In this document: in pieces, positions 44,004 through 53,439 of the stretch | How positions within the stretch are numbered: position 1 is the stretch's first letter | Layout: each line of letters opens with the position of its first letter | Assembly: GCF_030462585.1 (NCBI RefSeq) | Contig: NZ_JASMRU010000004.1 | Coordinates: 186,569 to 250,568 of the forward strand | Direction of reading: 5' to 3' | DNA length: 64,000 nt | DNA from: Pseudomonas sp. CAN1 | GTDB taxonomy: Bacteria > Pseudomonadota > Gammaproteobacteria > Pseudomonadales > Pseudomonadaceae | Translations under genes and position numbers: made by a program | The notes under the pieces: model-generated | What the model was told of the DNA's origin: nothing | Seen by the model: the letters and a program-made list of their open reading frames with translations, nothing else | The model's database searches: none

Positions 44004-46853
44004 ATGACGCTCACCCACGAAATCCGCCCGGACCTCGACGACGGCATCGACCGAAAAGTGCTGGCGCAGCTGCGTCAGCGTTTTCTCAAGGTCAACCAGG
44101 CGCGTCTGCAACGGGCCAGCGAGGCACTGTCCACACGCCAGGAGCTGGTGCTCAAGCTGCTGCCGCTGCTGCTGGACGTGAACCACCCGCTGCTGCCCGG
44201 CTACGTCTCGGCCAGCACACCCGCCGGGCTGTCCAACTTCGTCCCGGACGACGAGATTCTCGCCGAGGCCCAGCGCCTGACCCGCTCCTTCAGCTACAAG
44301 ACCCGTCGCGGCAACCCACCGCTGCCGATCCATGGGCTGTTCCTGATGGGCAGCCTGGGCACCGTCGCCCAGGCCGAACAGAGCGACCTCGACCTGTGGG
44401 TCTGCCACGCCTCCGACCTCACCGAGCGCGAGCTGACGGAGCTGCGCCGCAAGTGCGAGCTCTTGGAACAATGGGCCGCAACCCAGGGCGCCGAGGTGCA
44501 CTGCTTCCTCGTCGACCCGCTGCGCTTCACCCAGGGCGCGCGCGAAGCCCGGCTGACCTCCGACGACTGCGGCACCAGCCAGCACTACCTGCTGCTCGAC
44601 GAGTTCTACCGCACCGCCATCTGGCTCGGCGGGCGCACGCCGCTGTGGTGGCTGGTGCCGGTCTATGAAGAAGGCCGCTACGCCGAGTACTGCCAGACCC
44701 TGCTGAGCAAGCGCTTCATCCGCGCCGACGATTTCCTCGACCTCGGTCACCTGGCGCACATTCCCCCCGGCGAGTTCATCGGCGCCGGCATGTGGCAGCT
44801 GTTCAAGGGCATCGAGTCGCCCTACAAATCGGTGCTCAAGCTGCTGCTCACCGAGGTCTACGCCAGCGAGCACCCGAAGGTTGCCTGCCTCAGTCTGCGC
44901 TACAAGCAGGCGATCTACTCCGGCCAGCTGGACGTGGAAGAACTCGACCCCTACGTGATGCTCTACCGCCGCCTGGAGGAATACCTGGTGGCGCGCGGCG
45001 AGCAGGAACGCCTGGAGCTGATCCGCCGCTGCCTCTACCTGAAGGTCGGCAAGAAGCTCAGCCGACCGCCACGCCAGGGCCACAAGAGCTGGCAGCGCAA
45101 GGTCATGGAGCGCGTCTCGGCACCGTGGAAGTGGGACAGCCGCGCCTACGGGGCGCTGGACAGCCGCAGCCAGTGGAAGGTCCGCCAGGTGCTGCTGGAG
45201 CGCCGCGCGCTGGTCAACGAACTGACCCACAGCTACCGCTTCCTCTCGCAGTTCGCCCGCCTGCAGCAGGCCGCCAGCGGCATCAACGCCCGCGACCTGG
45301 GCATCCTCGGCCGGCGCCTGTACGCCGCCTTCGAACGCAAGGCCGGCAAGGTCGAGTTCATCAACCCCGGCATCGCCCCGGACATGGCCGAGGACATCCT
45401 CACCCTCGCCCACCTGCCCGCTGGCGAAGCGGGCAAGCCGCCTTACTGGGCGCTGTTCGGCGGCAACCTGTCGCTGCAGGAAATGGCCGACTTCGCCCCG
45501 CTGCGCCGCGCCCGCGACCTCATGGAGCTGCTCGCCTGGAGCCACCGCAACGGCGTGATCGACGCCACCACGCGGCTGTCGCTGCAACCGGGTAGCAGCG
45601 ACCTCAGCGAGTTCGAACTGCAGAACCTGCTGGGCTGCCTGCAGCAGGCCGTACCGCTGCCGCTGCACGAGGTGCCGGAAAGCGCCCTGCTGCGCAGCGC
45701 GGTGCCGTCCCAGGTATTGCTGCTGGTCAACGTCGGCATCGACCCGCTGCGCCAGCACAGCCAGATGAACGTGCACATGACCACCGAGCGCACCGACTCC
45801 CTCGGCTATTCCGGCGTGCGCGAGAACCTGGTGCTGACCCTCGACCAGATCACCCTGAACAGCTGGAACGAGCTGCTGGTCAGCCGCTACTCGGGGCCCC
45901 ACGCGCTGCTCGACTGCCTGCGTGAATTCCTCAACGCCGTGCCCGGCGATGCACCGCCGCCACGCCTGCTGGTGCGCTGCTACTGCCGCAACCGCGCCAC
46001 GGCGATTGCCCAGCGCGTGGAGGAACTGTTCCGCGACGCCCATGCGCAGCTCGCCAGCGGCAAGGGCGGGCGCTACCTGCTGCAGGTGCGCCAGCACTTC
46101 CACCTGCTGCACCTGGTGCCGGGCAACGTCAGCCACCGGGTGATCGACGGGCTGCCGGCGCTGGTCGAGCACCTGGGCGACACCCAGGACGACAGCGGCT
46201 TCCTGCAACTGGACCGGCACGCGCTGGAGGGCGACGACCTCGCCATGATCCTGCCGCTGGGCCGCGCCAACACCGTGCAGGTGTTCTACCGCCTGGACGA
46301 AGGCAGCGCGGAAATCACCATCCTCGACGAGCGCAACGCCCTCTGGCGGCGGCGCCAGGAATACGACAGCGAGGAAGGCCTGCTGCTGCCGCTGCAACGC
46401 TTCCTGCAGTCGGTGCAGTACCGCCGCAACGCGGTGATCTCGCTACTGGAGGCCCAGGGCCCGGTAGGCGCCGACATTCTCTTCTACGAACTGGTGACCA
46501 ACGGTCACCAGCGTGCCCAGCGCATCGAACGGCGCAACGCTCCACAAGCGCTGGAAGCGCTGCCGTTCTACAACGTGCAGGCGATCGTCGAACCGGGCGA
46601 AGGCCAGCGCGCGCGCACCACGCTGTTCTGCAACCACCGCGAGTTCTCGGAACTGGAGTTCGGCAGCGAGCTGTTCCAGGCCGTGGCCCGGCACATCCTC
46701 GATCGGCGGCGCGGACAGGAGCGCTACCCGTGCTACATCACCGACATGGACCTGTCGGCCATGCGTGAAGGCGGAGAGCTGCAGACGGTGCATTTCCTGC
46801 GCTACAAGCAGAGCCTGGAGCAGGCTCTGAACCGGGCGCTGGCCGAAGCCTGA
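44004..46853 (+). CDS. cyaA: class I adenylate cyclase
   Basis: CyaA makes cyclic AMP in the cytoplasm; in P. aeruginosa this pool acts through Vfr. The 949-residue protein has the family length and the catalytic signature GSLGTVAQAEQSDLDLW near residues 116-132. The following substrate block is RKCELLEQWAATQGAEVHCF. The N-terminal catalytic half and the longer C-terminal regulatory half are both complete. The ribosome site is weak. It is not disrupted. Confidence 0.96.
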   Translation: MTLTHEIRPDLDDGIDRKVLAQLRQRFLKVNQARLQRASEALSTRQELVLKLLPLLLDVNHPLLPGYVSASTPAGLSNFVPDDEILAEAQRLTRSFSYKTRRGNPPLPIHGLFLMGSLGTVAQAEQSDLDLWVCHASDLTERELTELRRKCELLEQWAATQGAEVHCFLVDPLRFTQGAREARLTSDDCGTSQHYLLLDEFYRTAIWLGGRTPLWWLVPVYEEGRYAEYCQTLLSKRFIRADDFLDLGHLAHIPPGEFIGAGMWQLFKGIESPYKSVLKLLLTEVYASEHPKVACLSLRYKQAIYSGQLDVEELDPYVMLYRRLEEYLVARGEQERLELIRRCLYLKVGKKLSRPPRQGHKSWQRKVMERVSAPWKWDSRAYGALDSRSQWKVRQVLLERRALVNELTHSYRFLSQFARLQQAASGINARDLGILGRRLYAAFERKAGKVEFINPGIAPDMAEDILTLAHLPAGEAGKPPYWALFGGNLSLQEMADFAPLRRARDLMELLAWSHRNGVIDATTRLSLQPGSSDLSEFELQNLLGCLQQAVPLPLHEVPESALLRSAVPSQVLLLVNVGIDPLRQHSQMNVHMTTERTDSLGYSGVRENLVLTLDQITLNSWNELLVSRYSGPHALLDCLREFLNAVPGDAPPPRLLVRCYCRNRATAIAQRVEELFRDAHAQLASGKGGRYLLQVRQHFHLLHLVPGNVSHRVIDGLPALVEHLGDTQDDSGFLQLDRHALEGDDLAMILPLGRANTVQVFYRLDEGSAEITILDERNALWRRRQEYDSEEGLLLPLQRFLQSVQYRRNAVISLLEAQGPVGADILFYELVTNGHQRAQRIERRNAPQALEALPFYNVQAIVEPGEGQRARTTLFCNHREFSELEFGSELFQAVARHILDRRRGQERYPCYITDMDLSAMREGGELQTVHFLRYKQSLEQALNRALAEA

Positions 46854-46897
46854 ACGGCTGGACCGGGCGCCCGGGGAGGGAGGTTCCCGACGGGAAC

Positions 46898-47302
46898 TCA
46901 GCGATCGAAGTCGCCGGCCGCCTCGGGCTGGTATTCCACTTCCAACAGGGTCAGCTTCAGCGTCTTGCCGCTGGGAGCCGGCCAGTCGATGGTCTGCCCG
47001 GTAGTCAGGCCCAGCAGCGCGGTGCCGACCGGCGCCAGGATCGACACCTTGCCCTCGCCCTTCATGTCGGCCGGGTAGACCAGGGTCAGGTGGTATTCCT
47101 TGCCACTGCCTTCCTCGCGGCAGCGCACGGTGGAGTTCATCGTGACCACGCCCGGCGGTATCTCGTCGTGGCCGACGACCGTGGCACGGGCCAGCTCGGC
47201 CTCCAGCGCCTCGGCAGCGGGGCCGTACTCATCCAGGCTGTCGAGCATGCGCTCCAGACGTTGCAGGTCGAGTCGAGTAACGGTGATGGGTGTCGTGGTC
47301 AT
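46898..47302 (-). CDS. rnk: Rnk, nucleoside diphosphate kinase regulator (GreA/GreB C-terminal family)
   Basis: The 134-residue protein has a short N-terminal helical arm and the FKBP-like GreA/GreB C-terminal domain (VTMNSTVRCREEG and ISILAPVGTALLGLTTGQTIDW type). Rnk binds RNA polymerase and affects nucleotide pools. GGAG lies 12 bases before the ATG. In PAO1 rnk also lies between cyaA and cyaY. Confidence 0.94.
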   Translation of the reverse strand: MTTTPITVTRLDLQRLERMLDSLDEYGPAAEALEAELARATVVGHDEIPPGVVTMNSTVRCREEGSGKEYHLTLVYPADMKGEGKVSILAPVGTALLGLTTGQTIDWPAPSGKTLKLTLLEVEYQPEAAGDFDR

Positions 47303-47415
47303 GATGGTTGGCAGTCTCCTTACAGGAGAGCCCCGGACGCTCGCGCGTTCGGGGCCCTGGGTGTTCTGGCAGTAAAGACGTTCGCGGGCGAACGCGCAGT
47401 GAATTCCAAAAAAAG

Positions 47416-47442
47416 AAAAACCCCGCCCAAGGCGGGGTTTTT
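47416..47442 (-). terminator. terminator after the DUF1289 gene
   Basis: A 12-bp stem AAAAACCCCGCC / GGCGGGGTTTTT with a CAA loop stands 43 bases after the DUF1289 stop. It is symmetric in sequence. Confidence 0.88.
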
Positions 47443-47484
47443 CTGGACACTAACACAGCACAGAAAATAAGCAACACCGACCAG

Positions 47485-47691
47485 TCACCACTTCGGTGAG
47501 TGGTTGTTTCGGCGCTTTTCGCAGTCCGCCAGGATCGCCCGGCGGCGCTCGCCGTCCGCCTCGTTCCACTCCAGGATTTCGCCCAGGGTGCGCCCGCAGC
47601 CGACGCAGATATCCGCATCGTCCAGGCAGCAGCGCCGGCAGCAGGGCGAGGCGACGCTCGCCTGCGGTTCAGATGCCGGGGAAGTCGACAT
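47485..47691 (-). CDS. DUF1289-family small cysteine-rich protein
   Basis: The 68-residue protein has the DUF1289 pattern SPCCRRCCLDDADICVGCGR and EILEWNEADGERRRAIL. The four or more cysteines suggest a zinc or iron-sulfur site. It overlaps cyaY by 23 bases in another frame, so the two are likely coupled. The start at 47691 (MSTSPASEP) is the only one that gives the family N-terminus. Confidence 0.85.
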   Translation of the reverse strand: MSTSPASEPQASVASPCCRRCCLDDADICVGCGRTLGEILEWNEADGERRRAILADCEKRRNNHSPKW

Positions 47692-48004
47692 CCTCGCCCG
47701 CCTGCTCCAGGGTCGCGCGATTGAGCAGCGCACCCAGCGGTTCGCGGGTGCTGTCGCAGATCCACAGCGAGCCGGATTCGTCGTAGTCGAAATGGAAGCC
47801 CCCGGAACGCGCCGCCACCCACAGCTGGCGCAGCGCCGGCTGGCGGCTGAGGATCAGCTGGGTGCCATTCTCGAAGCGTACGGTCAGCACGCCGCTGGAA
47901 TTCTCCAGGTCGAGGTCCAGGTCGCTGTCGTCGAAGGCGTCCTCCACCGTTACCTGCAGGGCGTCCACCAGGTCATGGAAGCGGGCTTCGCTCAAAGTGC
48001 TCAT
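47669..48004 (-). CDS. cyaY: frataxin-like iron-binding protein CyaY
   Basis: CyaY binds iron and modulates iron-sulfur cluster assembly. The 111-residue protein has the acidic first helix FHDLVDALQVTVEDAFDDSDLD and the beta-sheet core VLTVRFENGTQLILSRQPALRQLWVAARSGGFHF. Its start overlaps the stop of the upstream AraC-type gene by 4 bases (ATGA), an unusual coupling. Confidence 0.95.
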   Translation of the reverse strand: MSTLSEARFHDLVDALQVTVEDAFDDSDLDLDLENSSGVLTVRFENGTQLILSRQPALRQLWVAARSGGFHFDYDESGSLWICDSTREPLGALLNRATLEQAGEDVDFPGI

Positions 48005-49062
48005 GCATCGTCCTCGGGATCAGTCAAAGGCACCAGTTTACGCCGGTATTCGCCCAGACTCTGCCCCGTCCAGCGTCGGAACGCACGGGCGAGCGAGCCG
48101 GCTTCGCTGAAGCCCAGCAGGTAGGCGATGTCGGCGCTGTCCAGTGCGGGGTCGCGCAGGTAGTGCAGCACCAGCTGCTGGCGGGTTTCGTCCACCAGCT
48201 GGCTGAACGACAGGCCGGTGTCGCGCAGCCGCCGCTGCAACGTGCGCGGACTCAGCGCCAGGGTCTGCGACAGGCGCTCAAGATCGGCGCCCTGCTCCGG
48301 CAGCTGCCTCGCCAGCTCCAGGCGCGCACGGTCGAGGACGTTGTCGCCCTTGTTGATCTCCACCAGCAGGCGTTCGGCGTAGGCATCCAGGGTGCGCTGC
48401 ACCTGGGCGTCGGCCTGACCCAGAGGCAGCGAGAGCAGGCGTTTGGGGAAGACCAGGGCGTTGTCCGCCTGATCGAACAGCACCGGGCAACGGAAGATGC
48501 GCTGGTGCTCGCTGATATCGGCCGGGGCGCTGTGGCTGAAGCGCACTTCCAACGGCGCCTCGTCGACGCCGCTGACCCAGTGGCCGAAGCTGACCCAGCC
48601 GGCCAGCGTCTCCTCGCTCATCTGCCTTTGCTGCTGCGGCAGCAGTGGCTCCCAGCTGTGCTTCACCAGCGCCTCGCAGCCTGGGCGCGGCGGCTCGTCG
48701 GCCAGCTCGACACGGCCGAGGTTGCCCACCAGCGCGGCATAACGCGCCTGCCGGTGCAGGGCGTCGGAGAGGGTCGCGCAACTCATGATCAGGTAACCCA
48801 GCACACCGTAGTAGCCGGGGCGGACGGCCTCGCCCAGATGCAGGCCGAGGTTGTCGTCGCCGCTCAGGCGCACGCCGGCACCCACCAGCTCCAGATAGGC
48901 GCTGGCGGCGATACGCTGGTCGCGCTGGGCAAGAATCGAGGGTTCCAGGTGCACGGTGGCCAGCAACTGCGCCGGTTCCACACCCTGGCGCTGCAGATGT
49001 TCGACCAGGCCCTGCAGGTAGGCCACCGACACCGAGCTGGGCAGGGGATCGCGATAATCCAT
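48001..49062 (-). CDS. AraC-family transcriptional regulator (OruR/ArgR-type N-terminus)
   Basis: The protein has about 353 residues. The N-terminal domain (YLQGLVEHLQRQGVEPAQLL and GYLIMSCATLSDAL) is of the Arabinose_bd type found in OruR/OxoR-like regulators. The C-terminal double helix-turn-helix has LSQTLALSPRTLQRRLRDTG and DIAYLLGFSEAGSLARAFRRWTG. I chose the ATG at 49062; two other ATGs within 9 bases upstream are equally possible. It lies between lptM and cyaY, where PAO1 has, as far as I recall, no such gene. The target is unknown. Confidence 0.88.
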   Translation of the reverse strand: MDYRDPLPSSVSVAYLQGLVEHLQRQGVEPAQLLATVHLEPSILAQRDQRIAASAYLELVGAGVRLSGDDNLGLHLGEAVRPGYYGVLGYLIMSCATLSDALHRQARYAALVGNLGRVELADEPPRPGCEALVKHSWEPLLPQQQRQMSEETLAGWVSFGHWVSGVDEAPLEVRFSHSAPADISEHQRIFRCPVLFDQADNALVFPKRLLSLPLGQADAQVQRTLDAYAERLLVEINKGDNVLDRARLELARQLPEQGADLERLSQTLALSPRTLQRRLRDTGLSFSQLVDETRQQLVLHYLRDPALDSADIAYLLGFSEAGSLARAFRRWTGQSLGEYRRKLVPLTDPEDDA

Positions 49063-49171
49063 CGGCATTTCCATTTTTGCCGCCATCATAGGGCCACTGG
49101 CCCTTCCGGCGCGAGCCGCAAGCCCCGCCGGGCGGGCGCCCGCTTGAATAGGCAAGGCGGCGGGGGGTCGG

Positions 49172-49177
49172 TATACT
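49172..49177 (+). promoter_or_regulatory. candidate -10 of lptM
   Basis: TATACT lies 36 bases before the lptM start. No good -35 is seen at the right distance. Confidence 0.35.
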
Positions 49178-49213
49178 CCGGGGCAATTGACGCTTTATTA
49201 CAAGGATTCCGCC

Positions 49214-49354
49214 ATGAAGCGACTGCTGCTTCCCTTCGTCGCGCTCGCCGTGTTCACCGCCGCGCTGGCCGGCTGCGGCCAGAAAGGCCCGCTGTACCTG
49301 CCGGATGACCAAAAGGCCAAGAACGAACACAGCAAGGACCGCTACGGTCTCTGA
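49214..49354 (+). CDS. lptM: LPS translocon maturation chaperone LptM (small lipoprotein)
   Basis: The 46-residue lipoprotein has a signal ending in the lipobox LAGC (Cys21), directly followed by GQKGPLYLP, the family's hallmark. LptM helps the LptD outer-membrane translocon fold. An AAGGA site lies about 8 bases before the ATG. It is the first gene of the lptM-(lysA)-dapF-DUF484-xerC-HAD run. Confidence 0.94.
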   Translation: MKRLLLPFVALAVFTAALAGCGQKGPLYLPDDQKAKNEHSKDRYGL

Positions 49355-49365
49355 GGGCGCTTCCC

Positions 49366-49677
49366 ATGGACGCCTTCAACGTCCGCGACGGGCAACCGGT
49401 CGTGGGAGTGGCGCCGTTTTCGGTGTACGCCCCGCGTTTCGACCTGCCGTTCTGTGTGACCGGTGAGCCCCGCTCCCGGCTCCGCAGCCCCGCCCCGGAA
49501 GAAGGTGACCTGCTGGCCGTACCTGCGGTCGGCGCCTATGGTTTCGTCATGAATTCCAACTACAACACCCGGTGCCGCGCCGCCGAGGTGCTGGCGGATC
49601 GCTCGGCCGCGCAGGCGTCACATCGCCGCGGGCCACATCAAGAGCGACTCGCCAGCGTAAGCCTGCAGCCGGACTGA
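49366..49677 (+). pseudogene. lysA: remnant of diaminopimelate decarboxylase
   Basis: Between lptM and dapF, where lysA normally has about 415 codons, only 103 remain. The first residues (MDAFNVRDGQ, with GVAPFSVYAPRF) match the LysA N-terminus. Residues from about 45 (EGDLLAVPAVGAYGFVMNSNYN, shown in part) match its C-terminus, and the last 20 are badly degraded. Some 320 codons are gone, including the PLP-binding lysine and the CETGD motif, so it cannot be active. The frame is still open to its natural stop. A functional lysA must exist elsewhere, or the strain depends on external lysine. Confidence 0.85.
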
Positions 49678-49690
49678 GGCCGAGACGACG

Positions 49691-50521
49691 ATGCTTCTGC
49701 GCTTTACCAAGATGCATGGGCTGGGCAATGACTTCATGGTCCTCGACCTGGTCAGCCAGCACGCCCATGTGCAACCACGCCACGTCAAACAGTGGGGCGA
49801 CCGCAACTTCGGCGTCGGCTTCGATCAACTGCTGATCGTCGAGCCGCCGAGCACCCCGGACGCCGACTTCCGCTACCGCATCTTCAACTGCGACGGCACC
49901 GAGGTCGAACAGTGCGGCAACGGCGCGCGCTGCTTCGCCCGCTTCGTGGTCGACAAGCGCCTGACCGCGAAGAAGACCATCCGCGTGGAAACCAAGGGCG
50001 GCATGATCGAACTGACCATCGCCAATGACGGCCAGGTCGTCGTCGACATGGGCCCGCCGCGCCTGACGCCGGCACAGATACCGTTCCAGGCCGAAGCTGA
50101 AGCGCTGAGCTACAGCCTCGAAGTGGAAGGCCAGGCCTACGAGCTGGCAGCCATCTCCATGGGCAACCCGCACGGCGTGCTGCGCGTGGATGACGTGGAC
50201 AGCGCGCCGGTGCGCACCCTGGGGCCGAAGCTCGAAGTCCATCCAAGCTTCCCGCAGAAAGCCAACATCGGCTTCCTGCAGGTGGTGAACCCGAACCAGG
50301 CGCGCCTGCGCGTCTGGGAACGTGGCGCCGGCGAGACGCTGGCCTGCGGCACGGGCGCCTGCGCCGCCGCGGTCGCCGGCATCCGCCAGGGCTGGCTGCA
50401 ATCACCGGTACAAATCGACCTTCCCGGCGGACGGTTGTCCATCGAGTGGGCAGGACCGGGTGAGCCCGTTATGATGACCGGGCCCGCCGTGCGGGTGTTC
50501 GAAGGCCAGGTACGTCTATAA
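49691..50521 (+). CDS. dapF: diaminopimelate epimerase
   Basis: DapF converts LL- to meso-diaminopimelate for peptidoglycan and lysine. The 276-residue protein begins [19 protein letters not shown] and has both catalytic cysteines: Cys75 in EQCGNGARC and Cys219 in [10 protein letters not shown]. It starts 14 bases after the lysA remnant and keeps a normal structure, so meso-DAP supply for the wall is intact. Confidence 0.97.
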   Translation: MLLRFTKMHGLGNDFMVLDLVSQHAHVQPRHVKQWGDRNFGVGFDQLLIVEPPSTPDADFRYRIFNCDGTEVEQCGNGARCFARFVVDKRLTAKKTIRVETKGGMIELTIANDGQVVVDMGPPRLTPAQIPFQAEAEALSYSLEVEGQAYELAAISMGNPHGVLRVDDVDSAPVRTLGPKLEVHPSFPQKANIGFLQVVNPNQARLRVWERGAGETLACGTGACAAAVAGIRQGWLQSPVQIDLPGGRLSIEWAGPGEPVMMTGPAVRVFEGQVRL

Positions 50522-50532
50522 CCGGGACGCTT

Positions 50533-51234
50533 ATGACCGATACTCCGCAGGACCCCACCGTTACGCTCGAAGCCGAACAGGTCGCCGATTATCTTCGCCG
50601 GCACCCTGAATTCTTCGTCGATCATGACGAGCTGATCCCGGAGATGCGCATTCCGCACCAGCCGGGCGATGCCGTGTCGCTGGTGGAGCGCCAGGTCCGC
50701 CTGCTGCGCGAGCGCAACATCGAGATGCGCCATCGGCTGTCGCAGCTGATGGACGTCGCCCGCGACAACGACCGCCTGTTCGACAAGACCCGCCGCCTGG
50801 TGCTCGACCTGCTCGACGCCACCAGCCTGGAAGAAATCGTCAGCACCACGGAAGACAGCCTGCGTCACGAATTTCTCGTGCCCTACGTCAGCCTGATCCT
50901 GTTCAGCGACAACAACCTGCCGGTCGGTCGTTCGGTGAGCAGCGCCGAAGCGCACCAGGCCATCGGCGGCCTGCTGTCGGGTGGCAAGACCGTCTGCGGC
51001 GTGCTGCGCCCCCACGAACTGGCTTTCCTGTTCTGCGAAAGTGAACGCGAGCAGGTCGGCTCCGCCGCCGTGGTGCCGCTGACCTTCCAGGGCCTGCATG
51101 GCGTACTGGCCATCGGCAGCCCCGACCCGCAGCACTACAAGAGCTCGCTGGGCACCCTGTTCCTCGGCTACGTCGCCGAAGTTCTCGCCCGGACCCTGCC
51201 GCGCTTCTCCACGCCACTGCGCTCGGTGCGCTGA
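50533..51234 (+). CDS. DUF484 family protein (GAF-like)
   Basis: The 233-residue protein has the DUF484 pattern: [24 protein letters not shown] at the N-terminus and a GAF-like C-terminal half. A coiled segment ([21 protein letters not shown]) joins the two. It lies between dapF and xerC, as in other gamma-proteobacteria. No ligand is known. The ribosome site is modest. Confidence 0.9.
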   Translation: MTDTPQDPTVTLEAEQVADYLRRHPEFFVDHDELIPEMRIPHQPGDAVSLVERQVRLLRERNIEMRHRLSQLMDVARDNDRLFDKTRRLVLDLLDATSLEEIVSTTEDSLRHEFLVPYVSLILFSDNNLPVGRSVSSAEAHQAIGGLLSGGKTVCGVLRPHELAFLFCESEREQVGSAAVVPLTFQGLHGVLAIGSPDPQHYKSSLGTLFLGYVAEVLARTLPRFSTPLRSVR

Positions 51235-51268
51235 TCCCGCCGGGCCTTCACCGCTGGGAGCTGATCGC

Positions 51269-52174
51269 TTGTCGCTCGAAGCCGATCTGGATGCCTACCT
51301 GGAACACCTGCGCAGCGAGCGCCAGGTGTCCGTCCATACCCTCGACGGCTATCGCCGCGACCTGCTGCGCCTCGCCGCACTCTGCGAAAAATCCTCGCTG
51401 AACGAGTGGCCTGCGCTGCAAGTGCGCGACCTGCGCATGTTCGTCGCCCGCCTGCACCAGCAGGGCCTCGCCAGCCGCAGCCTGGCGCGCCTGCTGTCGG
51501 CCACCCGCGGGCTGTTCCAGTACCTGATCCGCGAGGGCCGCTGCCGGCACAATCCCGCTCACGGCCTGTCCGCGCCCAAGGGCGCCCGCAAGCTGCCACG
51601 CACGCTGGATACCGACCGCACCGCGCAGTTGCTCGATGGCGGCGTCGAGGACGACTTCATCGCCCGCCGCGACCAGGCGCTGCTGGAGCTGTTCTATTCC
51701 TCGGGCCTGCGCCTCTCCGAACTGGTCGGCCTCGACCTGGAGTGGCTGGACCTCAAGGATGGCCTGGTGCGCGTACACGGCAAGGGCAACAAGGTCCGCG
51801 AACTGCCAGTCGGCCGCGCCGCACGGCAAGCCATCGAGAACTGGCTGCCACTGCGCGCCCTCGCCTCGCCGCAGGACAACGCCGTGTTCATCGGCCGCAG
51901 CGGCAAGCGCCTGACGCCCCGTGCGATCCAGCTGCGCGTGCGCGAAGCCGGCGTGCGCGAGCTGGGCCAGCACCTGCATCCGCACATGCTGCGGCACTCC
52001 TTCGCCAGCCACATGCTGGAGTCGTCCCAGGACCTGCGCGCGGTGCAGGAGCTGCTCGGCCACGCCGACATCGCCACCACGCAGATCTACACCCACCTGG
52101 ACTTCCAGCACCTCGCCACGGTCTATGACCAGGCGCACCCACGCGCACGCCGTAAACCCGGAGCAGAAGAATGA
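51269..52174 (+). CDS. xerC: site-specific tyrosine recombinase XerC
   Basis: XerC with XerD resolves chromosome dimers at dif. The protein starts at a TTG (51269) with GGGAG 8 bases upstream, giving 301 residues, close to the usual length; earlier starts run into the previous gene. The N-terminal SAM-like domain is followed by the catalytic domain with Arg148 (GLRLSELVG), Lys in [26 protein letters not shown] and nucleophile Tyr274. It overlaps the HAD gene by 4 bases. Confidence 0.96.
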   Translation: MSLEADLDAYLEHLRSERQVSVHTLDGYRRDLLRLAALCEKSSLNEWPALQVRDLRMFVARLHQQGLASRSLARLLSATRGLFQYLIREGRCRHNPAHGLSAPKGARKLPRTLDTDRTAQLLDGGVEDDFIARRDQALLELFYSSGLRLSELVGLDLEWLDLKDGLVRVHGKGNKVRELPVGRAARQAIENWLPLRALASPQDNAVFIGRSGKRLTPRAIQLRVREAGVRELGQHLHPHMLRHSFASHMLESSQDLRAVQELLGHADIATTQIYTHLDFQHLATVYDQAHPRARRKPGAEE

Positions 52175-52863
52175 GTATCCGCCTGGTCACCTTCGACCTC
52201 GATGACACGCTGTGGGACGTCGCCCCGGTGATGAACAGCGCAGAAGCCACCCTGCGCGACTGGCTGGCGGTGAACGCCGCGCAACTGGGCCCGGTGCCCA
52301 TCGAACACCTGTGGGCGATCCGCTCGCGGCTGATGGAGCAGGACCCGATGCTGCGCCACCGGCTGAGCGAGCTGCGCCGGCGCATCCTGTTCCACGCCCT
52401 GCTCGATGCGGGTTACCCACAGGCCGAGGCCAGCGATCTGGCCGAAGCCGGCTTCCAGACCTTCCTCCAGGCGCGGCACCAGGTAGCGCTGTTCCCCGAG
52501 GTACACCCGACCCTGGAGCAACTGGCCAACCGCTTCATCCTCGGCGTACTCACCAACGGCAACGCCGACGTGCGCCGCCTGGGCCTGGCCGACTACTTCC
52601 AGTTCGCCCTGTGCGCGGAAGAGCTGGGCGTCGGCAAGCCCGATCCGCACCCCTTCCAGGAAGCACTCAAGCGCGGCGGCGTCGCGGCGGAACACGCCGT
52701 GCACATCGGCGACCACCCCAGCGATGACATCGCCGGCGCACGCCGCGCGGGCATGAAGGCGATCTGGTTCAACCCGGCGCGCAAGCCGTGGGATGGCGAA
52801 GAGGCGCCCAGCGCGATCATCCACAACCTCTCAGAATTGCCGGACGTTCTCGCCAAACTCTGA
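52171..52863 (+). CDS. HAD-superfamily phosphatase (YigB type)
   Basis: The 230-residue protein has HAD motif I DLDDTLWD, motif II LTNGN, motif III lysine in GVGKPDP and motif [12 protein letters not shown]. The YigB group can remove phosphate from a riboflavin-pathway intermediate, which is the likely but unproved role here. Its start overlaps the xerC stop (ATGA). It ends 9 bases before a REP pair. Confidence 0.92.
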   Translation: MSIRLVTFDLDDTLWDVAPVMNSAEATLRDWLAVNAAQLGPVPIEHLWAIRSRLMEQDPMLRHRLSELRRRILFHALLDAGYPQAEASDLAEAGFQTFLQARHQVALFPEVHPTLEQLANRFILGVLTNGNADVRRLGLADYFQFALCAEELGVGKPDPHPFQEALKRGGVAAEHAVHIGDHPSDDIAGARRAGMKAIWFNPARKPWDGEEAPSAIIHNLSELPDVLAKL

Positions 52864-52872
52864 CGGCTTTTC

Positions 52873-52951
52873 GTAGGAGCGAGCTTGCTCGCGAACCAAA
52901 GCTCCCGGCCAGCACGGGATTCAAACGGTTCGCGAGCAAGCTCGCTCCTAC
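52873..52951. repeat. Pseudomonas REP pair (GTAGGAGCGAGCTTG type)
   Basis: Two perfect 24-base arms (52873-52896 and 52928-52951) face each other. They follow the HAD gene and precede a terminator shared with sutA. Confidence 0.88.
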
Positions 52952-52974
52952 AGGTCCGTTACAAACGGACATGA

Positions 52975-53012
52975 AAAAGCCCCGCCACTCCTCTCGGAGC
53001 AGCGGGGCTTTT
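52975..53012. terminator. bidirectional terminator between the HAD gene and sutA
   Basis: The stem AAAAGCCCCGC / GCGGGGCTTTT with a 16-base loop that can pair further (CTCC/GGAG) lies between convergent genes. Confidence 0.85.
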
Positions 53013-53028
53013 CGTATCGCGTCAGATA

Positions 53029-53361
53029 TCAGATAGGGCGGCTGCCGTATTTGCTATCCGGCTTCTTCGGCGGGTCGGCCACGACGTTCGGCTCGATCTC
53101 CTGCACCTTGCCGCCGCGAGTGAGGAATTCCTCCATCGCACGGGCCAGTGCATCACGATCCTTCTGCTTGGCTTCGACCGAGGGCAGTTCCTCTTCTTCC
53201 GCAGCGGCCTTGGCTTTCTTGCCACCGCCCTTGGGAGAAGGGGCTTCATCCCCATCGCCGCTGTCTGCTTCGGCGTCGCTGTCGTCCGCTGCGGCGAGTT
53301 CCTCGCCATCGTCCTCGTCAGCGCCGTCCAGCTCGTCCTGTTCCAGTTCTTCGTCGCTCAT
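53029..53361 (-). CDS. sutA: transcriptional regulator SutA
   Basis: SutA is a small RNA-polymerase-binding protein described in P. aeruginosa, where it raises transcription during slow growth. The 110-residue product has the acidic disordered start EELEQDELDGADEDDGEEL and the conserved C-terminal half SVEAKQKDRDALARAMEEFL, ending KPDSKYGSRPI. It is monocistronic and convergent with the xerC operon. Confidence 0.93.
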   Translation of the reverse strand: MSDEELEQDELDGADEDDGEELAAADDSDAEADSGDGDEAPSPKGGGKKAKAAAEEEELPSVEAKQKDRDALARAMEEFLTRGGKVQEIEPNVVADPPKKPDSKYGSRPI

Positions 53362-53439
53362 CGTTCAACCTCTGTGGTGCTGCAAAGCACGTTAGTTATA
53401 GCCCAGCTGCGCGCTTTGACGAACGCCGCCGGAAAAAAT

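Noticed and set aside
49366..49677. The short frame between lptM and dapF as a new small protein.
   Set aside because: Both ends match LysA in order and position, so decay of lysA is the simpler explanation.
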